Shown: positions 1 to 7,826, counted from the first letter of the stretch. The stretch: DNA of 41,930 bases from Bacteroidota bacterium (GCA_011374625.1 DRPN01000184.1:1-41930); one strand, 5' to 3'. Notes: generated by a model not told the origin, from the letters alone. Numbers and translations are program-made.

Positions 1-358
1 CCATTACGGCGTCATTAGATTTCCCGGCATTGAACTCCAGAAAGCGCATCAGCTGCTGTTTGATAGCTTCCTGGTTATGACGTAGCGTCTTTTCGTCCAA
101 CAGATTCCTTTCCTGGGATTTACCCGAAGGGTCTCCGATCATTCCGGTAGCTCCGCCGATCAGTACCACCGGCCGGTGACCTTTCAGTTGAAAATGCTTT
201 AACAGCATAATCCCTACCAGATGCCCAATGTGCAAAGAGTCGGCGGTTGGATCAAAACCAATGTAACCTGTGGTCATCTCTTTGTTAAGCTGTTCTTCCG
301 TTCCGGGCATGATGTCATGGATCATACCCCGCCAGCGTAACTCTTCTACAAAATTCAT
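1..358 (-). CDS. tyrS: Tyrosyl-tRNA synthetase, N-terminal part (runs off left edge)
   Basis: Class I aminoacyl-tRNA synthetase that charges tRNA-Tyr in the cytoplasm. Only the first 119 residues are in the window; the gene continues beyond base 1. The protein begins [19 protein letters not shown], followed by the family's [19 protein letters not shown] segment, which holds the class I HIGH signature as HIGH itself, and then [14 protein letters not shown], the nucleotide/tyrosine-binding segment of bacterial TyrS. The ATG at 356-358 is the natural start because the family begins 30-35 residues before the HIGH motif. It lies 107 bp downstream of cvpA on the same strand and has its own promoter candidate. 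Identification is firm; nothing can be said about the C-terminal S4 domain. Confidence 0.95.
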   Translation of the reverse strand, partial: MNFVEELRWRGMIHDIMPGTEEQLNKEMTTGYIGFDPTADSLHIGHLVGIMLLKHFQLKGHRPVVLIGGATGMIGDPSGKSQERNLLDEKTLRHNQEAIKQQLMRFLEFNAGKSNDAVM

Positions 359-370
359 AGCTTTTTCAAG

Positions 371-400
371 TTTTGGACTGTGGCAAAGATAAGTCCAAAA
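371..400 (-). promoter_or_regulatory. tyrS promoter -7 box inside an inverted repeat
   Basis: On the minus strand TATCTTTG (384-391) matches the Bacteroidota -7 consensus TAnnTTTG, about 26 bp before the tyrS ATG. It lies within the spacer of a perfect 9-bp inverted repeat: TTTTGGACT at 371-379 and AGTCCAAAA at 392-400. No good -33 TTTG was found at the usual spacing. The repeat could be a repressor operator or a hairpin at the transcript start; which of these is inference. Confidence 0.5.
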
Positions 401-465
401 TCCGCAATAGAAAAGAGTCCCTGCGACAATAACAGAAAAAATTTACGGGAAAGGAACAGCGATTT

Positions 466-1002
466 TCAGATCGTGAGAGGTGTTTTTTTCACAGAACTGG
501 CCTTTTCCAAAGGCTTTTGAATATCAAAATGAAGATACATAAAGAGCGTGGGAGCGAAACGGGAAATGGGATCGTAAAGCAGTGATTCCCTGACTTTATC
601 CTGGGGCATAAAATGAGCTTTCCTGTCCATCGCGTTAACCAGTAACAGCAAAAGACTCAGAACAAATGCAACTTTGATAATACCTGGCAGAATCCCCGTC
701 AACCGATTGATGAAACCCAACGCAACGGCATTTACCAACTTGTCCAGGACTTTTGCCAGAAGGCGAACCAGAATAACAATCACCACGAAAGTGATTACAA
801 AAGAAATGATATGCAGATAACGGGTGGAAATATGGAATTTTTCCACCAGAATATCGGAGGTATAAAAGGAAAAACGCAGCGCTCCGTATAAGCCCAGAAA
901 CAAAGCTGCCAAGGAGGCTGTTTCAATAATAAGGCCGTTTTTGAACCCTTTTACGGCTCCGCACAGTAAAAAAAATGCAAGCAACAGATCGATGTAATTC
1001 AT
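466..1002 (-). CDS. CvpA family inner-membrane protein
   Basis: A 178-residue protein with four hydrophobic segments (about 4-20, 26-46, 62-83 and 105-124) and the CvpA-family opening: an acidic residue in the first helix (MNYIDLLLAFFLLCGAVKGF), then a KGFKNGLI turn and a Gly/Ala-rich second helix. Family members were first linked to colicin V production in E. coli and are inner-membrane proteins of poorly defined role (envelope stress, biofilm). The length matches the family. It precedes tyrS on the same strand, so the two could be co-transcribed. The start is supported by a promoter-like pair 20-50 bp upstream. The polar tail after residue 125 is not conserved in any way I recognise. Confidence 0.85.
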   Translation of the reverse strand: MNYIDLLLAFFLLCGAVKGFKNGLIIETASLAALFLGLYGALRFSFYTSDILVEKFHISTRYLHIISFVITFVVIVILVRLLAKVLDKLVNAVALGFINRLTGILPGIIKVAFVLSLLLLLVNAMDRKAHFMPQDKVRESLLYDPISRFAPTLFMYLHFDIQKPLEKASSVKKTPLTI

Positions 1003-1022
1003 AACCGTGATGTTACGTTTTA

Positions 1023-1054
1023 CAAATTAAGGGTATTTTTTTAAAATGCCCAAA
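1023..1054 (-). promoter_or_regulatory. Probable cvpA promoter (-33 TTTG, -7 TTAATTTG)
   Basis: Reading the minus strand, TTTG (1051-1054) is followed after exactly 20 bp by TTAATTTG (1023-1030), which matches seven of the eight positions, counting the free ones, of the -7 consensus TAnnTTTG. The pair lies just ahead of the cvpA ATG at 1002. Spacing and position are right; the second base of the -7 box deviates. Confidence 0.45.
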
Positions 1055-1125
1055 GCATGGAAATCTTAAAAAATAAAAAATAATTTTATTTTAGTATTTG
1101 TATAAATATTTATTGAATAGTTTAT

Positions 1126-1133
1126 TATATTTG
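1126..1133 (+). promoter_or_regulatory. -7 box for the AbrB-like gene
   Basis: TATATTTG is a perfect TAnnTTTG match, 67 bp before the ATG at 1200. The nearest upstream TTTG (1097-1100) is 25 bp away, longer than usual. Transcription would start near 1140, placing the CTACGTAG element (1148-1172) just downstream of the start, where a bound protein would block elongation. Confidence 0.4.
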
Positions 1134-1147
1134 TAATAGTAAAATTA

Positions 1148-1172
1148 TCTACGTAGGCGTCTACGTAGGTAA
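1148..1172 (+). repeat. 25-bp element with two CTACGTAG dyads, copy 1
   Basis: The core at 1149-1168 reads CTACGTAGGCGTCTACGTAG: two copies of the self-complementary octamer CTACGTAG separated by GCGT. One T before and GGTAA after are also shared with a second copy at 35809-35833 in the opposite orientation, where the central tetramer is GCGC. This copy lies in the leader of the AbrB-like gene. It could be an operator (two stacked dyads 12 bp apart) or a small dispersed palindromic repeat. Confidence 0.75.
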
Positions 1173-1199
1173 TAGTTGTGATAATAAAACATTAAAGTT

Positions 1200-1391
1200 A
1201 TGGTAAAAGATAAAAAAAAACCAGAAAAGAGTTATGTCAGACATTTAACGAAGATTGCCGGAGGCACCAGTTATGCATTGGTCATCCCAATGGATTATAT
1301 AAGAGACCTGGGATGGAAAGACCGGCAGAAACTGGTTGTCCGGAAGTATGGAAAGCGACTGAGTATACAAGACTGGAAACCGGAGGACTGA
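1200..1391 (+). CDS. Small AbrB/SpoVT-fold (swapped-hairpin) DNA-binding protein
   Basis: A 63-residue protein. After a Lys-rich start (MVKDKKKPEK) comes one swapped-hairpin AbrB/MazE-type domain: RHLTKIAGGTSYALVIPMDY, the strand-turn-strand with the typical small-residue GGTSYALVIP core, then a short helix (IRDLGW) and the second hairpin (KLVVRKYGKRLSIQDW). Proteins of this fold bind DNA as dimers and are transition-state regulators or antitoxins. No toxin gene follows within the window; the next gene is a convergent secreted protein. The gene has its own -7 box, and the palindromic element in its leader is a natural candidate for autoregulation (inference). The start is the only ATG upstream of the domain. 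Confidence 0.7.
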   Translation: MVKDKKKPEKSYVRHLTKIAGGTSYALVIPMDYIRDLGWKDRQKLVVRKYGKRLSIQDWKPED

Positions 1392-1425
1392 TCTTCCGGC
1401 GGATTTAGGGAATAATTACTGAATA

Positions 1426-2112
1426 TCACTTGGATAAGCCATTATAGTATTCCACAAGTTTTTTCAGGTCTTTTTTTCTGGAAACGGAAATGTGGTTCTT
1501 TTTGATAAAAGTTGCAATTTCACTGCGCTTATCCTGCAGGTAATCAATCAGTTTTTTTTTGTTCTGGATCAGAAACAGGGGTTGATCGTCCTTTTTCAGG
1601 TAGAAAAGATCCTTTTTGGGTTCAAACCGGGCCGGTTTGGGGTCCTGATATGGCTTGGGTTTTTCAGCTTCCCGAAAGTTGACCAGGTGTTTGGCCAGAA
1701 GTTGACAGGGTCCGTCCGTAAGTAATTCATAAAAACCTCCCTCGTTTGAATTTTTCTTCTTTGTCAGATAAAGAAACGTTTTATCGTCCAGAATAATCTT
1801 TACTATACTCTCCTTGGGGGCAAGCCAAAAGGTTTTGTTTTTTATCTGATATTCCATTTCATCGGTATACATGTCATAACGGATTTTGCCCCGATAGTGA
1901 AAGTCGTTCTTCATATAAATATCAGCGTCACGATAATCGGAGAAAAGATAGGGAGACCCTTTAATATCACTATAAGTCAGAAATTCTGAATAGGAATTGA
2001 AAGGTTCCTGACGAACACGGATATCATCAAGTACATGGATAATTTCATTCTGTGCCAGTGCCAGATGCCCTGTTGAAAGAATCAACGAAAAGAAAATTAT
2101 CTTTTTTATCAT
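1426..2112 (-). CDS. Secreted/periplasmic protein of unknown function
   Basis: A 228-residue protein with a clear Sec signal peptide (MIKKIIFFSLILSTGHLALA, cleavage before QNE) and no lipobox cysteine, so it should be soluble in the periplasm or secreted. The mature part is Lys/Asp/Tyr rich, with short alternating hydrophobic strands and a basic C-terminal helix (about 205-226, KKDLKKLVEYYNGLSK). I recognise no domain. It is transcribed towards the AbrB-like gene, with 34 bp between the two ends. A -7 box match lies about 115 bp upstream. The signal peptide makes it a credible real gene despite the lack of a family. Confidence 0.75.
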   Translation of the reverse strand: MIKKIIFFSLILSTGHLALAQNEIIHVLDDIRVRQEPFNSYSEFLTYSDIKGSPYLFSDYRDADIYMKNDFHYRGKIRYDMYTDEMEYQIKNKTFWLAPKESIVKIILDDKTFLYLTKKKNSNEGGFYELLTDGPCQLLAKHLVNFREAEKPKPYQDPKPARFEPKKDLFYLKKDDQPLFLIQNKKKLIDYLQDKRSEIATFIKKNHISVSRKKDLKKLVEYYNGLSK

Positions 2113-2227
2113 TTTTAATGGTTTTAATTCGAAACATATAAATCATTTCATATTTGTTTATTTCATATTTTACATATTACTGTACATCGTGATAAATATT
2201 TACAAAAAGTATACCGTATTGCTCTTA

Positions 2228-2235
2228 CAAACATA
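2228..2235 (-). promoter_or_regulatory. Candidate -7 box upstream of the secreted protein
   Basis: On the minus strand TATGTTTG fits TAnnTTTG exactly, just after the radical SAM stop codon and about 115 bp before the ATG at 2112. A weaker match, TATGTTTC, lies nearer at 2131-2138. Neither has a convincing -33 partner. Confidence 0.3.
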
Positions 2236-2255
2236 TAAAATAAAAGGACCTTATA

Positions 2256-3179
2256 TCAGTTTTCAAATGGATTTTTCTTTTCAAAATCCGGAAGGTAATG
2301 ATCCTGGCTGGTGATGTCTTGGGTAAAGAGGTTGTTAAGTCCCAGAGAAAAGGCATAATCCATCAGGTTATAATATTCTTCTGATTTCAAACGACGGTTA
2401 ATCTCCTGACAGGTGGCTGCTTTGAATTGCGGAGTATATTGCGACATCAGGCTGACCGGGATGTCGGGAGACAAGTTTGCGATCACCTCGAGACATCTAC
2501 GACTGTTCTCCTGATGGCCGGGAAGGATCAGGTGTCGGATCAACATTCCCCTTGTTGCAATGCCTTTTAAATCAGTATCCAGTGGCCCGGTCTGCCGAAA
2601 CATTTCTTTTAAAACACCGGGTATAATGTCAGCATAATTAGAGGCTCCCGAGAGTTTTTTTGCCAGGGTATTGTCCATATATTTGATGTCAGGCATGTAA
2701 ATATCTATCAATCCTTCTATAGCCTTCAAGGCTTCAACCGAGTCATAACCACCGGAATTATATATGATTGGAATGGACAACCCCTTGTCCCTTGCCAGGA
2801 GAATGGCATCGGCTATTTGCCATATAATATGTGAGGGGGAAACAAGGTTAATGTTGTGGGCTCCGGAATCCTGCAGCCGGAGCATCTCGTCAGTAATATC
2901 TTCAGGGCTCATTTCCCGGACAGACGATTTGTCAAAACGCTGACTGATCTGCCAGTTCTGGCAAAAAATACACCGGAGGTTACAACCTGCAAAAAAGATG
3001 GTACCTGAACCTGCTGTACCGGAAATAGGAGGCTCTTCGCCGTAATGCAGTCCGGCATGAGCAACCAGGGCTTTGGCGCCGGTGCGGCAAAAGGAGATCT
3101 CCCCTGCCAGCCGGTTAACCTTACATTGTCGGGGACAGCAATCGCAGGAAACGAGCCGGTCAGTAAAAGAGGTTATCAT
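2256..3179 (-). CDS. Radical SAM protein, PflA/PflX-like (COG1313 type)
   Basis: A 307-residue iron-sulfur enzyme if started at the ATG at 3179. The radical SAM motif C-x3-C-x2-C is seen in AGCNLRCIFCQNW (C66, C70, C73 from that start), binding the 4Fe-4S cluster that cleaves S-adenosylmethionine. Ahead of it is a second Cys-rich stretch, CDCCPRQCKVNR, plus a further Cys about 12 residues on, typical of the PflX-like group related to pyruvate formate-lyase activating enzymes. The substrate of this group is not established. Later segments INLVSPSHI and IYNSGGYDS are characteristic. The frame stays open upstream to an ATG at 3245, but those 22 residues (MHNNFPRPCRFFNLDK) look non-conserved and approach the tRNA gene, so I prefer 3179. 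No glycyl-radical enzyme gene is nearby. Confidence 0.85.
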   Translation of the reverse strand: MITSFTDRLVSCDCCPRQCKVNRLAGEISFCRTGAKALVAHAGLHYGEEPPISGTAGSGTIFFAGCNLRCIFCQNWQISQRFDKSSVREMSPEDITDEMLRLQDSGAHNINLVSPSHIIWQIADAILLARDKGLSIPIIYNSGGYDSVEALKAIEGLIDIYMPDIKYMDNTLAKKLSGASNYADIIPGVLKEMFRQTGPLDTDLKGIATRGMLIRHLILPGHQENSRRCLEVIANLSPDIPVSLMSQYTPQFKAATCQEINRRLKSEEYYNLMDYAFSLGLNNLFTQDITSQDHYLPDFEKKNPFEN

Positions 3180-3277
3180 ACCGGCGAAAATAAACGATTT
3201 GTCTAAATTAAAAAAGCGGCAGGGACGAGGAAAATTGTTGTGCAACGATAATCATTCTCTATCCCGGGTTGTTATTG

Positions 3278-3349
3278 TAGCCCCGACAGGAATCGAACCT
3301 GTATCTACGGTTTAGGAAACCGCTATTCTATCCGTTGAACTACGGGGCC
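3278..3349 (-). tRNA. tRNA-Arg (anticodon CCU)
   Basis: A full cloverleaf can be drawn on the minus strand: a 7-bp acceptor stem GGCCCCG / CGGGGCT (first pair G-U), D arm from GTTC, anticodon stem GCGGT/ACCGT with loop TTCCTAA (anticodon CCT, reads AGG), T arm ACAGG-TTCGATT-CCTGT and discriminator A. The 3' CCA is not encoded. 72 nt long. Confidence 0.95.
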
Positions 3350-3361
3350 GTAAACGGAATG

Positions 3362-3369
3362 CAAAGATA
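3362..3369 (-). promoter_or_regulatory. -7 box of tRNA-Arg
   Basis: TATCTTTG on the minus strand is a perfect TAnnTTTG match ending 13 bp before the first base of the tRNA, the expected distance for a short 5' leader. No clear -33 element at 19-21 bp. Confidence 0.5.
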
Positions 3370-3424
3370 AAATTTTTTCAGGAAAATATCAGATACTTTG
3401 TTTTCAAAAGGAATTCACCGGATT

Positions 3425-3676
3425 CTATCTTCCAAAACGGAAAAAGAGACAGATGCCCTGAAAATTGCCGGAGACCCTGTGAGTTCTCCGAACTAACCTG
3501 CCGTTAGCGCTTCCGGAAAAGCCATAGGAGGAACCCCTCGTTACAGCATAGTTAACAGATAAGTATTTCCCTTGCCGAAAATTACAGAAAAATCCGCCCT
3601 CAAGTTCAGGTATGGAAGTAGAATCGGAATAACCCCCCTCCCGAAATTTCGGATTGAATGTTGAGCAATATGACAT
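3425..3676 (-). CDS. Doubtful small ORF (83 aa) in a hairpin-rich stretch
   Basis: The 548 bp between tRNA-Arg and the response regulator hold only this open frame: 83 residues, rich in Gly, Arg, Ser and Phe, with no signal peptide, membrane segment or recognised domain (it ends GNFQGICLFFRFGR). The DNA is richer in GC than the flanks and full of short inverted repeats: CGGAGA/TCTCCG, CTAAC/GTTAG, TTCC/GGAA, and the perfect 12-bp palindrome CCGAAATTTCGG at 3641-3652. It might be a real small gene, a decayed gene, or a structured RNA. I see nothing coding in 3677-3897, which is AT-rich and probably holds the response-regulator promoter. Confidence 0.25.
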   Translation of the reverse strand: MSYCSTFNPKFREGGYSDSTSIPELEGGFFCNFRQGKYLSVNYAVTRGSSYGFSGSANGRLVRRTHRVSGNFQGICLFFRFGR

Positions 3677-3897
3677 ATTTCAATTCAAGGCGGATAAAAA
3701 TGTACCAGGTTCGGAAAAATCCGGGACATCAGGTTCCGGTTTGGAATTTTTCATAATTATAAGAAGTTTATAACCAAAGAAATTAAGAGTTATTAACAGA
3801 ATATTGTGAATAAAAAAACTTTTATATCTGTTTATGTAATGATTCTATTTCATAAATTAAATTCTCAAATTAGTTTATTCTATTTTATAGTAATTTA

Positions 3898-4323
3898 GTG
3901 ATATATAGCAACTTCCAAATAGACTGGAAAGACAAAAAGCTCATTATCGTGGAAGATGATGAGGCTAGTTATCAATATTTCGAGGCTCTGTTGAAAAAAA
4001 CCGGGATTCGGATTGTGTGGATTAAGAATGGTTTGGATTTCATGAATTATGTTCAGGAAGAAAAAGATCCGGCTGACATTATCATTATAGATGTTTTGAT
4101 TCCCTTTAAGAACGGGATTGATGCAACCCGGTTTGTGAAAAAACTATATCCCAAAATACCGGTGATCATTGTTACAGCGTATGCTTCCAGGGAAATCCGG
4201 GAAAAATCTTTTATGACGGGGTGTGATGCTTATCTGACCAAACCGGTTTTACCGCATACATTACTCACGACATTGAATGAGTTTATTGAAGCGGAGGGGG
4301 TAAAGAGATTTGAGAAAAGTTAG
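3898..4323 (+). CDS. Stand-alone response regulator receiver protein
   Basis: A 141-residue single REC domain with no output domain, like CheY/Spo0F. The conserved residues are all present: the acidic pair in IIVEDDE (D20, D21), the phospho-acceptor D65 in IIIIDVLIPF, T93 in IVTAYAS and K115 in LTKPV. The frame begins with GTG at 3898; the first in-frame ATG is too far inside, so GTG (MIYSNFQIDW) is likely. No histidine kinase is in the window, so the partner is unknown. It probably passes phosphate to another protein or controls one by contact. A strong terminator follows 40 bp after the stop. Confidence 0.9.
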   Translation: MIYSNFQIDWKDKKLIIVEDDEASYQYFEALLKKTGIRIVWIKNGLDFMNYVQEEKDPADIIIIDVLIPFKNGIDATRFVKKLYPKIPVIIVTAYASREIREKSFMTGCDAYLTKPVLPHTLLTTLNEFIEAEGVKRFEKS

Positions 4324-4356
4324 TTTCAGATATTCCTTTTTATACCCTGACCGAAT

Positions 4357-4401
4357 AAAAAATAAAAAAAAGAGACAACATTATTGATGTCTCTTTTTTT
4401 A
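4357..4401. terminator. Bidirectional terminator
   Basis: A 7-bp stem, AGAGACA (4371-4377) and TGTCTCT (4388-4394), is flanked by an A-run on the left and a T-run on the right. It serves both the response regulator (+) and the DUF2723 gene (-), which converge here. Confidence 0.85.
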
Positions 4402-4429
4402 TTTGTATGCAGAAAGAAATATTTTCTTC

Positions 4430-7400
4430 TTATTTTTTACCGGGGGGCATCTGTAATCCGGCGCCGGATATTTCAAGGTAGGTCCGGTAATATTGGTTCA
4501 GATCATTTTCGATGGCTTTGGCTGTTTCCGAATTATAAGGTTTACAGGCCATACTTATCTGCTGCATGATCTGTAGATCTACTTTCTTCTGATAGTCAAT
4601 GGTTCCGGCCAGATTAGGCGGGAAGGAATAAAAATAATTCAATTCTTTTTTCAGATCCGAAACATAATCGAATGCCAACGTATCGGCTTTGGCAGTGGCT
4701 CCCGACTTGTAATAGGCATCTATTATGCCAACGGTAAAAATGTCATACGGCAGTTTGTCTTTCGGGAGTAACTCCATACAGCGGTCAAGAACAGCTACGG
4801 CAGAATCTTTTTTCCCTTCATCGACAAGGGATTTGGCAAGGCGGCTGAAAGCGTTTCTCACTTTGATTATGTTTATCGTACGACGGGTATAATAGTCGAG
4901 ATAGACGTCCGGTTCGTTCATTCTGCCCCAGCGAAATTTGTGCATAAGATTTTCGTAAAGTCGGTCGGTATTGACCCTTCCGTAGTTGATATAATCTTCC
5001 CTGGGAGTTTTGATGGGTACAAGCCGGTAAGCAAACCCCTCCATCTGGAAATAATCTTCCATACCGAGGGCGTCATCGTGGCCTCCCGTGACATAATAAA
5101 CCGGCCGTTTCCAGTTGAAATGAGCCAGCAGGTCCATAACCATCATGGAGCTTTTCATGATATAATTTTTCTTGATATCGATCTTTAGATCGGGAACGAT
5201 CTTGTCTGCATCGGCCGGTCTTACGGTACCGTTGGACACGACGGTGGATCTGTTTACGGGAACACTGAATTTTTTTGACGGAAGGAAATCAATCCTTTCT
5301 CCGCCCTGCAGGGAGAGTTTTGTTCCCGGGTTGTCACTGGCCAAAAAATCAATTGCTGTCTTCAGGTTCAGATATCCTTTGATGCTTTTGTTTGGAACCA
5401 GATAAAGCATATTATTGGTCCCGTCCAGGTATTTTTCCCGTGGCAGGGATAACGGCAGCGGATCCGAATCGTAAACCTTTCTTTTCATCTGGTCGATATA
5501 CCAGTCGGTATTGAAAAGCATCAGGTTGACAACCCGTATATCTGTACGTACATCCTCTACTTCCTGGATGTACCACAACGGGAAAGTATCATTATCGCCA
5601 TTGGTGAAGAGGATCGCATCTTTTTCGCACGAATTGAGATAATCATAAGCCAAATCCCTTGCGGTATATCTTCCGGATCTGTCGTGGTCGTCCCAGTTCT
5701 GTTGGCCCATGATTGCAGGGACTGATAAGGACAGTAATCCGGCGAAAACAGCACTAACCGATTCGGAGAGAAATTTCCGGAACAGATAAAACAGTCCCAG
5801 TACACCCAGGCCGATCCATATACTATATGCGTAAAAAGATCCCACGTAAGCATAATCCCTTTCACGGGGTTGATTAGGTGTTTGATTCAGATAAAGTACG
5901 ATGGCAATACCAGTCATAAAGAACAAGAGAAGGACCACCCAGAAGTCATGCGGGTTTTTTTTCCATTGAACCATAAGACCGATTAGACCTAAAAGAAACG
6001 GCAGCATGTAATACCGGTTGCGGGCCTTGTTGTGGGCATATTTGTCCGGCAGGTTGTCCGTGGGACCTACGCGTGGTTCATCAATAAATTTAATGCCACT
6101 GATCCAGTTGCCTTCGAGAGGTCCTCCCAGTCCCTGAATATCATTTTGCCGGCCGGAAAAATTCCATAAAAAATATCTCCAGTACATGAACCCCAGTTGA
6201 TAGGAGAAGAAGAACCGCAGGTTTTCCCCAAAAGTGGGTACGTCAATAGTCTTTTTGGTGCCATCCCGCTCAGTTACCTGTACCTTGCGGCCTTTTACCT
6301 TCCCCCACTGTTTATAAATCTTAATATGGTCGGCCTGACTGCTGTACATACGCGGAAAGATAGTGGTAGCGTGCGGGTCGTAGACATAGGATTGGGAGTA
6401 TTGGGAGATAATATATTTCCCGTTTTTCCGGATGTAGGCAGGTTTTCCTTCCTTGAGGCCGTTGATAGGTGCGTTATAATACTGCCCGAAGAACAACGGG
6501 CGCGTGCCATATTGTTCCCGGTCGATATAAGCCAGCATGGAAAACACATTATTCGGTTTGTTCTCGTTCAGTGGAGGGCTGGCATTGGCCCGGATCAGGA
6601 TCAGGGCAAAAGAAGAGTAGCCGATCAAAATCATGGTCAGGGAGGTTATCAGGGTCATCAGTGTACGGCGGCTTTTCCTGCCGATGGTTATAACCGCAAA
6701 AACCAGAATGGCTGCTATGATAAGGTCCAGGAAAAAGGAGGAACTGATGAAAGGCATTCCCGACAGGATAACACCCGTACTGGCAAAGATCAGTATGGTT
6801 TTGAGATCTTTATTTTTCAACAGGAGATAGATTGTGGCAATGAGACTACCGAAGAGTATGATCATGTGAAGAAAAAGCCCTGTGTTGTATGGCAGGCCCA
6901 GCGTATTCACGGTAAACAATTCGAATTGGGAAGAGACTTTGAAGAGTCCCTGAATAATTCCATACATAATGAGTACAAGCAGGATAAACGAAACGCTCAA
7001 AGCTATGATCAATCCTTTATTTGTCGGCTTGTATTTTTTGAAATAATATACCAGGGCAATAGCCGGGATGGCCAGAAGGTTCAACAGATGTACCCCGATG
7101 GAAAGGCCCATGAGATAGGTGATCAGAATAATCCAGCGATCGGCATGTTTCGGATCTGTGTATTCTTCCCATTTAAGAATGGCCCAGAAAATGACAGCTG
7201 TAAAAAGGGAAGAGGTAGCATAAACTTCACCTTCTACGGCTGAGAACCAGAAAGAGTCGGAAAAGGTATATGCCAATGCTCCGACGACACCACTGGCCAT
7301 GATAGCAATGATTTTACCTGTAGAAAGACTTGATCTTTTGTTAATAATTTTTCTGGCAAGATGAGTAATGGTCCAGAAAAGAAACAGAATGGTCATTGCG

Positions 7401-7660
7401 CTGGCCAAGGCAGACATGGAGTTGACCATACGGGCGGCCAGTTCGGTATGGGAACCTGCAAAAAGCGTAAAGAAACGCGCCAGGATCAGGAAAAAAGGAG
7501 CTCCCGGAGGATGCCCCACCTCCAGTTTGAAAGCTGACGCAATAAACTCACCACAGTCCCAGAGACTGGCGGTTGACTCTATGGTGGATAAATAGACATA
7601 CGCGGCAATGACAAAAACGGCCCAGCCAGTGATGTTGTTTATCCGTTTGAAGTTTTTCAT
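4430..7660 (-). CDS. DUF2723 (GT-C-like) membrane protein with TPR tail
   Basis: A 1076-residue protein. About 600 residues of multiple membrane helices start at residue 11, followed by a large soluble domain and a C-terminal helical stretch (about 960-1076) resembling TPRs. The N-terminal loop carries the DUF2723 signature SLWDCGEFIA (D35, E38) and GHPPGAPFF (H50). An acidic pair in the first periplasmic loop is what GT-C glycosyltransferases use for metal and lipid-phosphate sugar donors. In Bacteroidota this family is thought to act in protein O-glycosylation at the cytoplasmic membrane; the donor is not known from sequence. The length is typical. It stands alone, divergent from the next gene. 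Several long antisense frames inside it are shadows. Confidence 0.9.
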   Translation of the reverse strand: MKNFKRINNITGWAVFVIAAYVYLSTIESTASLWDCGEFIASAFKLEVGHPPGAPFFLILARFFTLFAGSHTELAARMVNSMSALASAMTILFLFWTITHLARKIINKRSSLSTGKIIAIMASGVVGALAYTFSDSFWFSAVEGEVYATSSLFTAVIFWAILKWEEYTDPKHADRWIILITYLMGLSIGVHLLNLLAIPAIALVYYFKKYKPTNKGLIIALSVSFILLVLIMYGIIQGLFKVSSQFELFTVNTLGLPYNTGLFLHMIILFGSLIATIYLLLKNKDLKTILIFASTGVILSGMPFISSSFFLDLIIAAILVFAVITIGRKSRRTLMTLITSLTMILIGYSSFALILIRANASPPLNENKPNNVFSMLAYIDREQYGTRPLFFGQYYNAPINGLKEGKPAYIRKNGKYIISQYSQSYVYDPHATTIFPRMYSSQADHIKIYKQWGKVKGRKVQVTERDGTKKTIDVPTFGENLRFFFSYQLGFMYWRYFLWNFSGRQNDIQGLGGPLEGNWISGIKFIDEPRVGPTDNLPDKYAHNKARNRYYMLPFLLGLIGLMVQWKKNPHDFWVVLLLFFMTGIAIVLYLNQTPNQPRERDYAYVGSFYAYSIWIGLGVLGLFYLFRKFLSESVSAVFAGLLSLSVPAIMGQQNWDDHDRSGRYTARDLAYDYLNSCEKDAILFTNGDNDTFPLWYIQEVEDVRTDIRVVNLMLFNTDWYIDQMKRKVYDSDPLPLSLPREKYLDGTNNMLYLVPNKSIKGYLNLKTAIDFLASDNPGTKLSLQGGERIDFLPSKKFSVPVNRSTVVSNGTVRPADADKIVPDLKIDIKKNYIMKSSMMVMDLLAHFNWKRPVYYVTGGHDDALGMEDYFQMEGFAYRLVPIKTPREDYINYGRVNTDRLYENLMHKFRWGRMNEPDVYLDYYTRRTINIIKVRNAFSRLAKSLVDEGKKDSAVAVLDRCMELLPKDKLPYDIFTVGIIDAYYKSGATAKADTLAFDYVSDLKKELNYFYSFPPNLAGTIDYQKKVDLQIMQQISMACKPYNSETAKAIENDLNQYYRTYLEISGAGLQMPPGKK

Positions 7661-7786
7661 TCGTTAAAAATTTTATAAATATTCGGTTTTATTTTATAAT
7701 AATCGGAATGACATGTAAATTATTTTAATTTTAAGGCGAAAATAATTCTTTTTCCCATGCATGATGGCAAAAGTAATATAAAAGGG

Positions 7787-7794
7787 TAATTTTG
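7787..7794 (+). promoter_or_regulatory. -7 box for the 978-aa secreted protein
   Basis: TAATTTTG matches TAnnTTTG exactly, 33 bp before the GTG start at 7827. No clean TTTG is found 19-21 bp upstream. The 166-bp divergent gap also has to hold the promoter of the DUF2723 gene. Confidence 0.4.
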
Positions 7795-7826
7795 TTATTG
7801 CCTGTGGATGTAACTACCGAATATTT

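Noticed and set aside
1492-1725. 77-codon plus-strand frame inside the secreted-protein gene
   Set aside because: It is antisense to a gene with a clear signal peptide and has no features of its own.
3180-3245. Longer start for the radical SAM protein
   Set aside because: The family begins close to the ATG at 3179; the extension is unconserved-looking and approaches the tRNA gene. Not fully excluded.
6197-7243. 348-codon open frame on the plus strand inside the DUF2723 gene
   Set aside because: It is antisense to a well-supported membrane protein, its translation has no domain or plausible composition, and it is a by-product of codon bias in the real gene.
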